Positions 21,771-30,372 of a DNA stretch of 38,881 nt are shown here, piece after piece. The translations under genes were made by a program, and so were the position numbers. The notes beneath the pieces are model-generated. The model was not told the DNA's origin, ran no database searches, and saw nothing but the letters and a program-made list of their open reading frames with translations. This DNA is from a virus, in the IMG/VR virus record IMGVR_UViG_3300011126_000130, positions 1-38,881 of that record; one strand, written 5' to 3'. Numbering within the stretch: position 1 is the stretch's first letter; each line of letters starts with the position of its first letter.

Positions 21771-22525
21771 CGAACAAAATGAGCTTGCCGACTGAGATCA
21801 AGTCGGCCTCCTACGACCCGAAGACCCGGAGCTTCGACGCCGTCCTCTCGGACGAGCGCGTCGACCGGGACGGAGAGATCATCAGGCAGGCGGCTTGGGA
21901 GGAGAACATTGATACCTTCCTCAAGAACCCCCAGATGCTCTACAACCACAATCCTTTCATCCCGCCTATCGGTAGATGGGAGGAGATCCAGGTCGGGAAG
22001 AACGGCAAGCCTACGGTCGGGAAGGGCGTCTTCCGTCCAGAGGGAGACGACGAGCTGACCGACAACCTCGCGCTCGCCGTGGAGAAGGGATTCATCTCTT
22101 CGATCTCGGTTGGCTTCCGGACCCTCAAGCGCAAGCCTGCGGAGCGCGACGACGAAGGCAAACAGATCACCCCGGCGGAGATCTTGAAGGCGGAGCTGTT
22201 CGAAGGCTCCCTCGTGAACATCCCTTCGAACGTCGGAGCGGCGGTTCGCATGGCGAAGGCGATGTCCCTCGACGAGTTCGTCGAAGGCCGGGTCAAGACC
22301 ATCTATTCGGCTCCGACTGACGTCGAAGTCATGAAGCGAGCGGCAATCCTTCTCGACGAGTTCTCGAAGCAACTCGTCGCCGGAAAAGCACTGGACGCCG
22401 AGACGGTCTCGGCACTCGATGACCTACGGATGCGGGTGATTGCGCTCGCGTCTACACGACGCGAAGACGGGGCAACGAAGGCGGCGATCACCGACCTCCG
22501 AGACCTCGTTCGGAGCTTTCACTAG
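21767..22525 (+). CDS. HK97-family prohead protease
   Basis: 252 aa. The assemblin-type protease core is recognisable: DRDGEIIRQAAWE (33-45), MLYNHNPFIPPIGRWEEI with the likely catalytic H61, and ISSISVGFRTL with the serine at S112/S114, followed by KAELFEGSLVNIPSN (141-155). It trims the capsid protein's N-terminal scaffold domain during maturation. The C-terminal 80 residues are helical and probably tether it in the prohead. It lies directly before the capsid gene. Confidence 0.92.
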   Translation: MTNKMSLPTEIKSASYDPKTRSFDAVLSDERVDRDGEIIRQAAWEENIDTFLKNPQMLYNHNPFIPPIGRWEEIQVGKNGKPTVGKGVFRPEGDDELTDNLALAVEKGFISSISVGFRTLKRKPAERDDEGKQITPAEILKAELFEGSLVNIPSNVGAAVRMAKAMSLDEFVEGRVKTIYSAPTDVEVMKRAAILLDEFSKQLVAGKALDAETVSALDDLRMRVIALASTRREDGATKAAITDLRDLVRSFH

Positions 22526-22537
22526 CGGAGAGAGACT

Positions 22538-24091
22538 ATGACGGAAGAACTGATCACCCTAATCGGGGAGACGAAGGCGGCAGTCGAGGAGGCGAAGAAG
22601 AACTTCGCCGACAAGAAGTCCGTCGGTGAACTCAAAGAACGTCTCGACAAGATCGGGACAGACTTCGAGGAGATGCACAAGGTCCTCGAAGAGTCGAAGG
22701 CTCGCGGAGGCAAAGAGGAAGACGTCCTCGACGTCGACGTCGACATCGACGTTGCGAAGAGCATGTACAGCCTCGGCGCTTCGGGGATCGCTCCGAGAGA
22801 CAAGAAGACCGGGGAAGGCGAGTACGTCTGCCGAGTCTTCGAGGATGATCTCGTCTCAGGGCAGATCAAAGACACGGTCCTCGACGGGCAAGTCCAGCGG
22901 GCTCTCCATCTCGGCGACACGATCTACATCGCGGATCGCCTGATGGCTGCAACCCGTGGCGTGAACTACGAGCATGAGAAGGCTCGGGACGGCGAGAAGG
23001 CTACCTTCTGCAAGTACTTCCCCGAGCTTGGCGCTCGATGGGATCGCTTGCATTCAGCCTTCGCTCGCGTCACGAAGACCCTCGACTCGACGACCGCGAC
23101 CGGCGCGGACGAGTGGGTTCCGACCGGGACCTCCTCGAACCTCCTCGACGAAGTCCGTCTGGCGACTCCCGAGGTCAATCTGTTCCCGACCTTCAACCAG
23201 CCGACTCCTACCTTCGATTGGCCTCTCCTGACCGGGATCGGCCAGGGCTACATCCGTTCGGAAGGAACCGCTCCCTCCGCCGGAGAGCTGACCTCGGGGA
23301 AGGTGACGTTCACGGCGAAGGAGTTCGCGAACCTCCAGAAGTTCACGAACATCCTCTCGGAGGACTCGATCATCGCGATCGCTCCGATCGTCCGCGCCAA
23401 CATGGTTCGGAGCCTCGCGGAGTCTCTGACGCAGGCGATGGTCAACGGCGACACGGATGCCGCTGCCCACTTCGACGACGACTACGACACCGCCTCCCTT
23501 GGAGCCGCCAACTTCCCGCAGCACGGGTTCAACGGCATGTTCCAGTATTGCCTCGACCAAGCCGTCGCCGGAGATCGCTCCGACTACGACTGCGCTGCGG
23601 CTACCCTGACCTCGACGAAGATCGCGGCGGGTCTGACCCTCATGGGCAAGTACGGAGCCGGACGCCTCAACGAGGTCGCGCTCCTCCTCGGCCCGAAGCG
23701 TTGGTTCGATATGCTCGTCGACACCAACCTCCTGACGCTCGACAAGTACGGCGCACGGGCAACGATCCTCACGGGAGAGGTCGCTCGGGTCTACGGTGTG
23801 CCGGTCTTCATCTCTCACGCCGTCGGCGAGAGGGAAGCGGCGGTCCATACGACCGGCGTCAATACCGACGCGCAGGCCAACACCTCCTCGCGTGCGCTCC
23901 TCGTGAACCGTTCGCGCTGGCGTCTCGGTGATCGTCGGACGACCGTCTTCGAGCAGGACAAGAACATCGAGTCCGGCGTGACTTCGATGATCGCGACCTC
24001 TCGTTGGTCCTTCAACATGGTCGAGAACGCGGGAGCCGCGACGACTCCGATCCTGACGCCTCACACGCTGGCGCTGATCAACATCATCTAG
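22538..24091 (+). CDS. Major capsid protein, HK97 fold
   Basis: 517 aa, preceded by GGAGAGAGACT. Residues 1-75 are a charged coiled coil (ETKAAVEEAKKNFADKK) and look like the delta/scaffold domain removed by the prohead protease. The HK97-fold body follows, with SEGTAPSAGELTSGKVTFTA and NLQKFTNILSEDSI (spine helix region), a VNGDTDAA loop, LLGPKRWFDMLVDTN and a closing RWSFNMVENAG stretch. Position after portal and protease confirms it. Two stem-loops follow the stop, as often after highly expressed capsid genes. Confidence 0.92.
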   Translation: MTEELITLIGETKAAVEEAKKNFADKKSVGELKERLDKIGTDFEEMHKVLEESKARGGKEEDVLDVDVDIDVAKSMYSLGASGIAPRDKKTGEGEYVCRVFEDDLVSGQIKDTVLDGQVQRALHLGDTIYIADRLMAATRGVNYEHEKARDGEKATFCKYFPELGARWDRLHSAFARVTKTLDSTTATGADEWVPTGTSSNLLDEVRLATPEVNLFPTFNQPTPTFDWPLLTGIGQGYIRSEGTAPSAGELTSGKVTFTAKEFANLQKFTNILSEDSIIAIAPIVRANMVRSLAESLTQAMVNGDTDAAAHFDDDYDTASLGAANFPQHGFNGMFQYCLDQAVAGDRSDYDCAAATLTSTKIAAGLTLMGKYGAGRLNEVALLLGPKRWFDMLVDTNLLTLDKYGARATILTGEVARVYGVPVFISHAVGEREAAVHTTGVNTDAQANTSSRALLVNRSRWRLGDRRTTVFEQDKNIESGVTSMIATSRWSFNMVENAGAATTPILTPHTLALINII

Positions 24092-24097
24092 GCACTC

Positions 24098-24122
24098 GGA
24101 GGGCCTCGGTCCTCCTTGCTTG
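24098..24122 (+). terminator. Hairpin just after the capsid gene
   Basis: GGAGGGC-CTCG-GTCCTCC (7 pairs, one G-U, tetraloop) is followed by TTGCTTG, seven bases after the capsid stop. It is probably a partial terminator or mRNA-stabilising hairpin that sets capsid expression apart from downstream genes. Confidence 0.55.
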
Positions 24123-24135
24123 CAATCGCATCTGT

Positions 24136-24176
24136 TGCCCCGTGGGCGCGAGGAAGGTCACAACGGGGCACTTTTC
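24136..24176 (+). terminator. Second hairpin after the capsid gene
   Basis: TGCCCCGT (24136-24143) pairs perfectly with ACGGGGCA (24163-24170) across a 19-base loop and is followed by CTTTTC. With the preceding hairpin it forms a double attenuator between the capsid gene and the connector genes. Confidence 0.5.
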
Positions 24177-24201
24177 AAGACCGAAAGCAAAGGAACAAGA
24201 C

Positions 24202-24453
24202 ATGCAGATTCGCAACATCACCAAAGGCTCTGACTGGAAGAAGCTCGCGAAGAGGCCGGAGCTGACGCACATCGACGGGAAGGTCTACGAGGCCTCCGAC
24301 GAGATCGTCGAGGTCCTCCTCTCGGACGAACCCGAAGCCTGGGAAGTCGTCGGCGACGAGAAGGATGAGGTCCCTCAGACGGATCCCTCGGACGTCGACC
24401 CTGTCGTCGATCTCGACGAAGACGAAGACGACGACGAAGAAGAGGAGGAGTAA
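24202..24453 (+). CDS. Small acidic protein after the capsid gene
   Basis: 83 aa from the ATG behind AAAGGAACAAGAC. The N-terminal half (ITKGSDWKKLAKRPELTHIDGKVYEASDEIVEVLLSDEPEAWEVV) has strand-like segments. The last 25 residues are nearly all Asp/Glu, ending in a run of Glu. The EIVEV stretch and an acidic end recur in the 57-aa protein at 26424-26597, so the two may be related. Possible capsid accessory or head-completion protein; not assigned. Confidence 0.75.
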   Translation: MQIRNITKGSDWKKLAKRPELTHIDGKVYEASDEIVEVLLSDEPEAWEVVGDEKDEVPQTDPSDVDPVVDLDEDEDDDEEEEE

Positions 24454-24456
24454 CCC

Positions 24457-25059
24457 GTGGCACTCTTCACTGCGGCAGAGTTCAAGACGCACTTCGGTAT
24501 CTCGGTTGCGACCTACGATGCCTTCATTGCTACCCTTGCAACTTCGGTGACTGCCTCGGTGAAGAAGTATCTGCGGCGGAACCTGGAGCCTGTGTCCTAC
24601 ACGGAGATCCAATCCGGGAACGGGAAGAAGACTCTGCAAGTCAGACAGCCTCCGGTTCGCTCCGCCTCGCCGACGGTCTACATCTCTTCGATCCAGACCT
24701 GGGACGCGACGACAACTCTCGCGGCGACGGACTTCCGGTTCGACTCGGACGCGGGGATCTTCCTTCGCGTCGACGCGACCCTCGACGGACTCCTCCACTC
24801 GAACGAGGCGATCTGGCCGGAAGGTAACATGAACATCCGGATCGACTACGACGGCGGCTTTGCCGCTGTCCCGGACGACGTCAAGATGGGCGCGATGATC
24901 TGGGCCGGGATGATCTTCAACCGCCGGAAGGCGGCGGGGATCTCCTCTCGATCCGTCGGCGGATACTCGGAGAGCTTCACAGCGCAGAAGCTCCCCCGAG
25001 AGGCGCAGGGCTTCCTCGATCAATACCGAGGAGTGCAGAGGACAAGGTTCTATGCATGA
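24457..25059 (+). CDS. Head-tail connector (gp6-like adaptor)
   Basis: 200 aa from a GTG at 24457 with GAGGAGGAG overlapping the end of the previous gene. The N-terminal helices (FKTHFGISVATYDAFIATLATSVTASVKKYLRRNLE) and the following beta insertion fit phage head-tail connectors of the HK97 gp6 / SPP1 gp15 class, which form a ring under the portal. A C-terminal helical region (VPDDVKMGAMIWAGMIFNRRKAAG) is also typical. It is followed by head-closure and tail-joining genes in the usual order. Confidence 0.75.
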   Translation: MALFTAAEFKTHFGISVATYDAFIATLATSVTASVKKYLRRNLEPVSYTEIQSGNGKKTLQVRQPPVRSASPTVYISSIQTWDATTTLAATDFRFDSDAGIFLRVDATLDGLLHSNEAIWPEGNMNIRIDYDGGFAAVPDDVKMGAMIWAGMIFNRRKAAGISSRSVGGYSESFTAQKLPREAQGFLDQYRGVQRTRFYA

Positions 25060-25397
25060 TCGAAGGTCTCTTTGTTCACACGGCAACGATCAGTCGACCC
25101 ACGAAGTCGATCGCCTCGAAGGAATACACGCATAGCAGCGTCGCGGTCGGAACCGTGCAATGCTACATCCAGGCCGAGGGAGAGAGCCTCGTCGACACGC
25201 CTCACGGCGTAGCAGTCCAGAGAACCTACTCGGCCTTCTTCATGGCGAGTGAGGATCTCCAGGACGGGGATCATGTGGATTGGATCGAGACCGGCTTCGA
25301 GCTGGTCGTTCGCTCGATCGCGAGACCGTTCGCCTCCTTCGGCGCGGAGGAGGACCATCTCGAAGTTCTACTTGCCGAGAGGGTGCAGGTCGCATGA
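25056..25397 (+). CDS. Head closure (stopper-like) protein
   Basis: 113 aa, joined by ATGA overlaps. It has a small beta-barrel pattern (HTATISRPTK, VAVGTVQCYIQAEGE, QRTYSAFFMASEDLQDGDHVDW, FELVVRSIARPF) like SPP1 gp16-type stoppers, which seal the portal channel. The assignment rests on fold impression and gene order between the connector and the gp10-like protein. Confidence 0.65.
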   Translation: MIEGLFVHTATISRPTKSIASKEYTHSSVAVGTVQCYIQAEGESLVDTPHGVAVQRTYSAFFMASEDLQDGDHVDWIETGFELVVRSIARPFASFGAEEDHLEVLLAERVQVA

Positions 25398-25939
25398 CTG
25401 TTTCGATCTCCCTCACAGTCGATACCTCCAGAGTCCAGCGTGCGCTCCAGATCGCTCCGTCGAGGATCGAGAAGGCTATCCTCAACGGGCTCCGCCGAGG
25501 GAGTGAAGTCGTCGTCAAGAAGGCACAGCGGAACCTACAGCGAGGGATCACTCCGACCGGATCGCTCCGAGGGTCCATCTGGTACAAGATCGACACGGCC
25601 TCGAAGATCTCCTACATCGGGCCGGGGATGAAGAAGAAGGGTTCGAAGACCTTCGGCGATCCCGCCAACTACGGCTTCTTTGTCGAGTTCGGTAGGAAGC
25701 CGGGAGGCTACCCGCCTCGCGCCGTCATCAAGGCCTGGACGCAGAAGGTTCTCGGTCTATCGGGCGCTGAGTTGAACCGGGTCAGTCGAGCGATCCAACA
25801 CAAGATCGCAACGAAGGGTGTCCCTCCGAATCCGTATCTCGTTCCCGCACTCGAAGCGTCGAGGGCTGAGGTCATCGCCGTCTTCAACCGGGAGGTCGAG
25901 AAGGCGGTTGCTGCTGTTCTTGACGAGGCCAGCCAATGA
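25394..25939 (+). CDS. HK97 gp10-like tail-completion protein
   Basis: 181 aa. Helical N-terminus (RVQRALQIAPSRIEKAILNGLRRGSEVVVKKAQRNL) followed by GSLRGSIWYKI and NYGFFVEFGRKPGGYPPRAVIKAW matches the HK97 gp10-like family: a paired amphipathic helix, the S(L/I)R motif and the (Y/F)-x-VEFG signature. These proteins join head and tail. The ATG at 25394 overlaps the previous stop. Confidence 0.8.
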   Translation: MTVSISLTVDTSRVQRALQIAPSRIEKAILNGLRRGSEVVVKKAQRNLQRGITPTGSLRGSIWYKIDTASKISYIGPGMKKKGSKTFGDPANYGFFVEFGRKPGGYPPRAVIKAWTQKVLGLSGAELNRVSRAIQHKIATKGVPPNPYLVPALEASRAEVIAVFNREVEKAVAAVLDEASQ

Positions 25940-26427
25940 CTACCCTCTACACCGACGAGATCCTCGAAGCCGTCGTCACGCTCTGCAAGGCTCTTGCCTG
26001 GACGGCGATCGTCGAGAAGGGAGACCTCTCATACCTCCCCGAGCCGGTCCTCCTCGCGCTCCACGTTCCCTCTGTCTACGTGAAGGTTCTCCGGATCGAG
26101 ACGGAGCCGGACGGCGCAACCGGGCACGAGATCAACTCGGGGACCTCCCTCCGGATCGTCGTCATCGACGAGTACGACGAGACGACCGAGGACGTAATGA
26201 AGAAGAGGGTCGACCGGGCGCAGGCGATCGCCGAGGCCTTTATCGGAACCTCCGGAGCAGACTTCGACATCGGAGGAGCGTCGATCGCTGGCTTCGAGAT
26301 CCATACGGCGCTCCCGACGACATTGAACCTTGAGCCTGACGAGGATAGCCTCGTCAGCATGAACGAATCGAGGAAGCTCTTCGCGGTCTCCGTGGATGTT
26401 TCCGTCGAAGGGAGAGCGACTCGATGA
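25936..26427 (+). CDS. Probable tail terminator protein
   Basis: 163 aa, ATGA-linked on both sides. The alternating helix and strand pattern (ILEAVVTLCKALAW, SVYVKVLRIETEPDG, SLRIVVIDEYDE, ALPTTLNLEPDEDSLVSMNESRKLFAVSVDVSVEG) and the place between the gp10-like gene and the tail tube gene fit a tail terminator, which caps the tube. No strong motif exists for this family, so the call depends on context. Confidence 0.6.
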   Translation: MTTLYTDEILEAVVTLCKALAWTAIVEKGDLSYLPEPVLLALHVPSVYVKVLRIETEPDGATGHEINSGTSLRIVVIDEYDETTEDVMKKRVDRAQAIAEAFIGTSGADFDIGGASIAGFEIHTALPTTLNLEPDEDSLVSMNESRKLFAVSVDVSVEGRATR

Positions 26428-26597
26428 GATACAAACTGATTGAGAAGGCGACGACCACCGTCAACGGTGCTTGCGTTCGTAGCGGAGAGATCGTCGAGGT
26501 CGAAGACACTTCGTCTTTGCCTCGGTTTCCAGAATGGTGGGAGGAGGTGGAGGTCCAGGCTTCCCCCGTCGCCGACGACACTGAGGAGGACTGTTAG
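26424..26597 (+). CDS. 57-aa acidic protein before the tail tube gene
   Basis: The ATG overlaps the previous stop (CGATGAG) and the TAG at 26595-26597 abuts the ATG of the tube gene. The protein begins MRYKLIEKATTTVNGACVRS, has a GEIVEVED strand and a PEWWEEVEVQ segment and ends ADDTEEDC. It is shaped like the acidic 83-aa protein at 24202-24453 (basic start, EIVEV, acidic tail), which suggests a duplicated small module. Function unknown. Confidence 0.7.
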   Translation: MRYKLIEKATTTVNGACVRSGEIVEVEDTSSLPRFPEWWEEVEVQASPVADDTEEDC

Positions 26598-27608
26598 ATG
26601 ACTGCTAGACTAGGGCTTGGATCCTTCATCGGATTCGGATACACGGCGCTTTACACCACGGACGCGGTCGCGGCAGACGTCGACTTCCGCCTCCCGGTCG
26701 AGGGAGGATTCCATAACCTCCAGGGTGAAACCGATCGGATGGACTTCCAGAACCTCGACACCTACGACGCTCTCGCGTCGTTGCAGTTCGCCGGGCAGAA
26801 GAGGGTCTCGGGGGGAGTAACCTTCCGGGCTCCGTGGTCCGCAATCGGCGACATCCTTCGGATGATCACCGGGCACAATCCGACGATCGCGGGAGGTCCT
26901 CCCGTCACGGGAACCTTCAACCTCCTCGATCCGGATGACACAACGCACATCCTGACGGGGACGACGAAGAGGAACCTCTTCTGCGAGATCTTCACGAACG
27001 GAACCGACGGTCTCTCGGTCTTCTACCAAGGCCTCATCATCACGCAGGCGCAGATCACGTTCAATGAGAACGAGTGGGTCGAGATCGCTCTGACCTTCCT
27101 TGGTCGAGGCGTTACCCGCTCCGCGAAGTCTACGACTCCCGTCCTCGCGGTCGACCTGATGAAGACTCCGAACGGTCAAGCCGTGCGGCTCATGAACATC
27201 GGAGGCGCGGACCTTCGAGCGAACTCCGTCACGCTGACGATCGACTCGCCATACACGCACAACTACGACGTGACGGACGACGAAGCAACGACGACTCCGA
27301 GCGTCGACGGCAAGCGTGCGGTCTCCCTCGAAGCCGATGTCGAAGCTCCCGGGACGGACACCGAGTTCGCGAACCTGATGGAGACCCTGACCCCCCAGGA
27401 CATCATCCTGACCTTGAGTCCTACCGGAGACGACCAGCTCGTCATCACGGCTCGGGATTGCATCATCAGTCCGGGTTCCGAGGCTCGACCCGAGGGAGTG
27501 AACACCCTTCGAGCCAACCCGAGTTGGACCGCGCACGATGACGGGACGAATCCGATCGTCGCCATCCAGGCAGACAACAACGTTTACATCGCTGCGACCC
27601 TTCCTTGA
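26598..27608 (+). CDS. Major tail tube protein
   Basis: 336 aa, beta-rich. It opens MTARLGLGSFIGFGYTALYT, typical of tail tube proteins beginning with an activated-tube segment. Further features are DVDFRLPVEGGFHNLQGETDRM, long strand-forming stretches (VSGGVTFRAPWSAIGDILRM, QGLIITQAQITFNENEWVEI) and a C-terminal DQLVITARDCIISPGS. Size and position, after the terminator and before the tail assembly chaperone and tape measure, are as expected for the tube of a long non-contractile tail. No sheath gene is present. Confidence 0.8.
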   Translation: MTARLGLGSFIGFGYTALYTTDAVAADVDFRLPVEGGFHNLQGETDRMDFQNLDTYDALASLQFAGQKRVSGGVTFRAPWSAIGDILRMITGHNPTIAGGPPVTGTFNLLDPDDTTHILTGTTKRNLFCEIFTNGTDGLSVFYQGLIITQAQITFNENEWVEIALTFLGRGVTRSAKSTTPVLAVDLMKTPNGQAVRLMNIGGADLRANSVTLTIDSPYTHNYDVTDDEATTTPSVDGKRAVSLEADVEAPGTDTEFANLMETLTPQDIILTLSPTGDDQLVITARDCIISPGSEARPEGVNTLRANPSWTAHDDGTNPIVAIQADNNVYIAATLP

Positions 27609-27646
27609 GTCCGGCGTTCCTCTGACCACAAGCAAGGAAACCAATC

Positions 27647-28057
27647 ATGGACAAACCTTCCGACCTCGTTCCTCTTCCACCGAAGGAGCTACCGCTTTCC
27701 GGCGGTCGGCTCCTCGTGCTGGAGGAACCCAACATGCTCGACATCGCCGACGCGCAAGAGATCCTCGGCGACGACCTCCAGTCTTGGTTCGAGGAGGCTA
27801 ACGTCATCAAGACGCTCCCCGTTCTCATGTGGGTTTGCTCTCGCGGCCACGGCCTCTCGCAAGACGAGAAGATCAACCGGGCTTGGAAGCAGGACTACAA
27901 GGCCTTCCAACTCGCGACGAAGCCTCGCGACGTAACAACGAACGCCAACGAGCTGGTGCTTTTTTTCGTGGATGCCTTTGGACTTCGGGTCACAGCCGAA
28001 GATCTCGAAGGCTCCTCCTCCGAGGAATCAAACTCGGATTCTCATACAGGGACCTGA
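27647..28057 (+). CDS. Tail assembly chaperone (G)
   Basis: 136 aa, preceded by AAGCAAGGAAACCAATC. It lies between tube and tape measure, the normal place of the G/GT chaperone. The helical body (NMLDIADAQEILGDDLQSWFEEA, KINRAWKQDYKAFQLATKPRD) fits the G domain. The sequence TTTTTTC at 27961-27967 is a canonical -1 slippery heptamer in the right phase, 91 bases before the stop, allowing part of the ribosomes to enter the overlapping -1 frame (see 27967-28197). Confidence 0.8.
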   Translation: MDKPSDLVPLPPKELPLSGGRLLVLEEPNMLDIADAQEILGDDLQSWFEEANVIKTLPVLMWVCSRGHGLSQDEKINRAWKQDYKAFQLATKPRDVTTNANELVLFFVDAFGLRVTAEDLEGSSSEESNSDSHTGT

Positions 28058-28197
28058 TCGTCATGCCCGTTCGCATCCTCATCCTCCTCCTTGGCGAGGC
28101 GAAGGTAATGAAGACCGAACGGAACCGGGCGCTCAAGAAGGCGGCAAAGGGACACAAGATGCAAGGCGTCATCGCGTTCCCGCCGATCGAGGACTAG
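27967..28197 (+). CDS. T extension of the tail chaperone, reached by -1 frameshift
   Basis: After slippage at T TTT TTC the -1 frame stays open for 76 codons to a TAG four bases before the tape measure ATG, making a GT fusion of about 183 aa. The part after residue 20 of the extension (IKLGFSYRDLIVMPVRILIL, then LLGEAKVMKTERNRALKKAA) has real protein character and a basic end. The first 20 residues look like a passive out-of-frame linker. A 6-bp hairpin (27983-28001) lies 15 bases after the heptamer. Alternatively, translation may start at the ATG at 28063 and give a free 44-aa protein. Confidence 0.6.
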   Translation, partial: RGCLWTSGHSRRSRRLLLRGIKLGFSYRDLIVMPVRILILLLGEAKVMKTERNRALKKAAKGHKMQGVIAFPPIED

Positions 28198-28200
28198 CCC

Positions 28201-30372
28201 ATGGCAGACATTCCGGTCAGGATCAAGGGCGAGTTCCAAGGCGGCAACGCCTTCGACAAAGCCGACAAGAAAACGAAGAAGCTCAAGAAGTCCACGAAGG
28301 CCTTCACGGCTTCCCTTCGGGATCTTGTCGTCATCTCGACCGGCGTGAAGCGTGCGCTCGGTTCGATGGTCGGTGCGCTCGGGAAGATCAACAAAGCAGC
28401 CGATCGGCAGATTCGCGCCGAGGCTTCTCTCTCGATCCAGGCCGGGAAGCTCGGGAGAGACGTCAAGAAAACGGTCGGCGTCTTCCGAGACTTCTCCCGA
28501 GAGATCCAGGCGACGACGACCTTCGGCGACGAGTTCGTCCTGGAGCTGTCGTCTATGGCGATGGGCCTCGGCAAGATGACGAACAACGAGACGAAGGACG
28601 CGGTCCGTGCCGCGCTCGACTTCTCGGAAGCCTACGGCGTCGATGCGAAGATGGCGGTCACGCAGCTCGCTCGGATCCTCACGACCGGGCAGAGTGGCCT
28701 CTCCCGTTACGGAGTCTCTATCGACGAGGGCTCCTCGAAGGCGGAGAAGTTCGCGCAGGCTGTCGAGCAGATGTCCTCCGGCACAGCGAAGGCCTTCGGG
28801 CAGCTCCCGACCTCGAAGATGAAGCAGGCGCAGAACGCCTTCGGGGACATGGTCGAGGCGATCGGCCTGATGGTGACGCAGAGCGGAACGTACAAGCAGA
28901 TCCTCAACGTCTTGACCGGAGGCTTCGGGGATCTCGCCGACGCGCTCCGGGATCCCGAGACGGTCAAGAAGTGGATCAATGCGTTCGACAAGTTCGTCTC
29001 GGGGACGCTCCGAGTCGCCGGGGAAGTCATCGGAGGACTTCTCATCGGCTTCGGGAAGCTCGTGGAGCTGGTCGAGAACATCCAGAGGTTCGGCTTCTTG
29101 GCGAACTTCGAGAAGGAAGCTCGGAAGGCGTCGGCGTCGATCGTCGTCTTCGAGGACAGGATCGTCGCGATCAAGAGGGTCATGCGCGACGTCGCCGACG
29201 AGATCAACGGAGGAGCGCAGAACTCCGAACTCCTCCGGGCACACTTCAAAGCTCTCGGCGGCGAACTGGATACGCTCGGATCGAAGCTCGCCGACGCAAG
29301 ATGGAAGGCGCAGTCGACCGGGAACGAGATCGGCCAGATGGGTCGCGACGTCCGGGATGCGATCCAGGACTTCGCTGGCGACATCGACGACACTCCCTTC
29401 CAATCCTTGCAGGACTTCGTCGTCAAGATCGGCGAAGACACGAAGGCCTTCTGGGACAACCTACGCAAGGGAGGGAAGAGCGCGGCAGTCGCTCTCTCCG
29501 CCTCGATGACTCTCATCCGAGACACGATCCGGACAAACCTCTTCGGCGAGGACTCCGAGACCTTCCAACTCGTCTCCGAGGAACAACGCCAGCTCATCTA
29601 CGACGAGGCCTCGGCTCTCGGCTCGGGGTGGGCGTCGATCTTCGCGGGAAGTCTCACGGAGGGAATCATCAACGCGGAAGGTCCGAGGGAGGCCTTCAAG
29701 ATGCTCGGAGACGACGTCAAGAACTCCTTCATAGGTCAGATGTCGCAAGAGGCGTTCGCTCCTCTCCGGGAGTCCTTCGGCCTTCTGGCGCAAACTCTCG
29801 CGCTGCCCTTCAAGATCGTCGGGACCGTCATCAATGACCTCGTCCTCGCACCTCTCGTGAAGGCGGTCTCGAAGGTCATCTCGGGAGTCATCGGAGGACT
29901 GCTTGAGATCTTCGGCTTGCAGATCGCGGCGCAGTCTGCGACGGCTGCGGCCTTCGCCTCGACGATTGCGATGAGCATCCCTCTTGCTATCCAGCTCTCC
30001 GGCATGGCGGCGGCGGCGGCGATCGCTTCCTTCGGATCGGCGCTCGCGTTCGGACCCGCTGCGATCGGAGTCATCAAGAGCAGTGCGGCGGCGGGAGGCG
30101 TTCCCTTCGCCGAGGAGGGAGGCCTCTTCATGCCGAACTCCTCGACGGGAGGCCAGCTCATCCACGTAGCGGAACACGAACCCGAGGTCGTGATCCCGGT
30201 CTCGAAGCTGGGAGGCGGAGGGCTCGACGGAGGTCTCGGCGGCGGGATGCAGATCGAAGTCAACGTCGACTCCGTCGGAAGCGGCGCGGGAGACATCCAG
30301 TCCTTCGTCGACGCGGTCGCGGACGCGCTACAGTTCCGCCTCGCCGAGGCCGGATTCGGAGGGAGGATCTAA
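28201..30372 (+). CDS. Tail tape measure protein
   Basis: 723 aa, the usual helix-rich, Ala/Gly/Lys-rich composition. The N-terminal coiled region (KADKKTKKLKKSTKAFTASL) is followed by helical stretches, hydrophobic segments about residues 545-640 (LPFKIVGTVINDLVLAPLV, AAFASTIAMSIPLAIQLSG) and the typical C-terminal EEGGLFMPNSSTGGQLIHV, then EVVIPVSKL, like the AEAGPEAVIPL ends of many tape measures. Its length sets tail length and predicts a tail of about 110 nm by the usual 0.15 nm per residue. It is the longest protein but one in the window. Confidence 0.9.
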   Translation: MADIPVRIKGEFQGGNAFDKADKKTKKLKKSTKAFTASLRDLVVISTGVKRALGSMVGALGKINKAADRQIRAEASLSIQAGKLGRDVKKTVGVFRDFSREIQATTTFGDEFVLELSSMAMGLGKMTNNETKDAVRAALDFSEAYGVDAKMAVTQLARILTTGQSGLSRYGVSIDEGSSKAEKFAQAVEQMSSGTAKAFGQLPTSKMKQAQNAFGDMVEAIGLMVTQSGTYKQILNVLTGGFGDLADALRDPETVKKWINAFDKFVSGTLRVAGEVIGGLLIGFGKLVELVENIQRFGFLANFEKEARKASASIVVFEDRIVAIKRVMRDVADEINGGAQNSELLRAHFKALGGELDTLGSKLADARWKAQSTGNEIGQMGRDVRDAIQDFAGDIDDTPFQSLQDFVVKIGEDTKAFWDNLRKGGKSAAVALSASMTLIRDTIRTNLFGEDSETFQLVSEEQRQLIYDEASALGSGWASIFAGSLTEGIINAEGPREAFKMLGDDVKNSFIGQMSQEAFAPLRESFGLLAQTLALPFKIVGTVINDLVLAPLVKAVSKVISGVIGGLLEIFGLQIAAQSATAAAFASTIAMSIPLAIQLSGMAAAAAIASFGSALAFGPAAIGVIKSSAAAGGVPFAEEGGLFMPNSSTGGQLIHVAEHEPEVVIPVSKLGGGGLDGGLGGGMQIEVNVDSVGSGAGDIQSFVDAVADALQFRLAEAGFGGRI

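Noticed and set aside
27972-29837. 621-codon plus-strand frame over the tape measure gene
   Set aside because: Arg/Gly/Asp-rich shadow in another frame; the tape measure frame has clear family features and a proper start.
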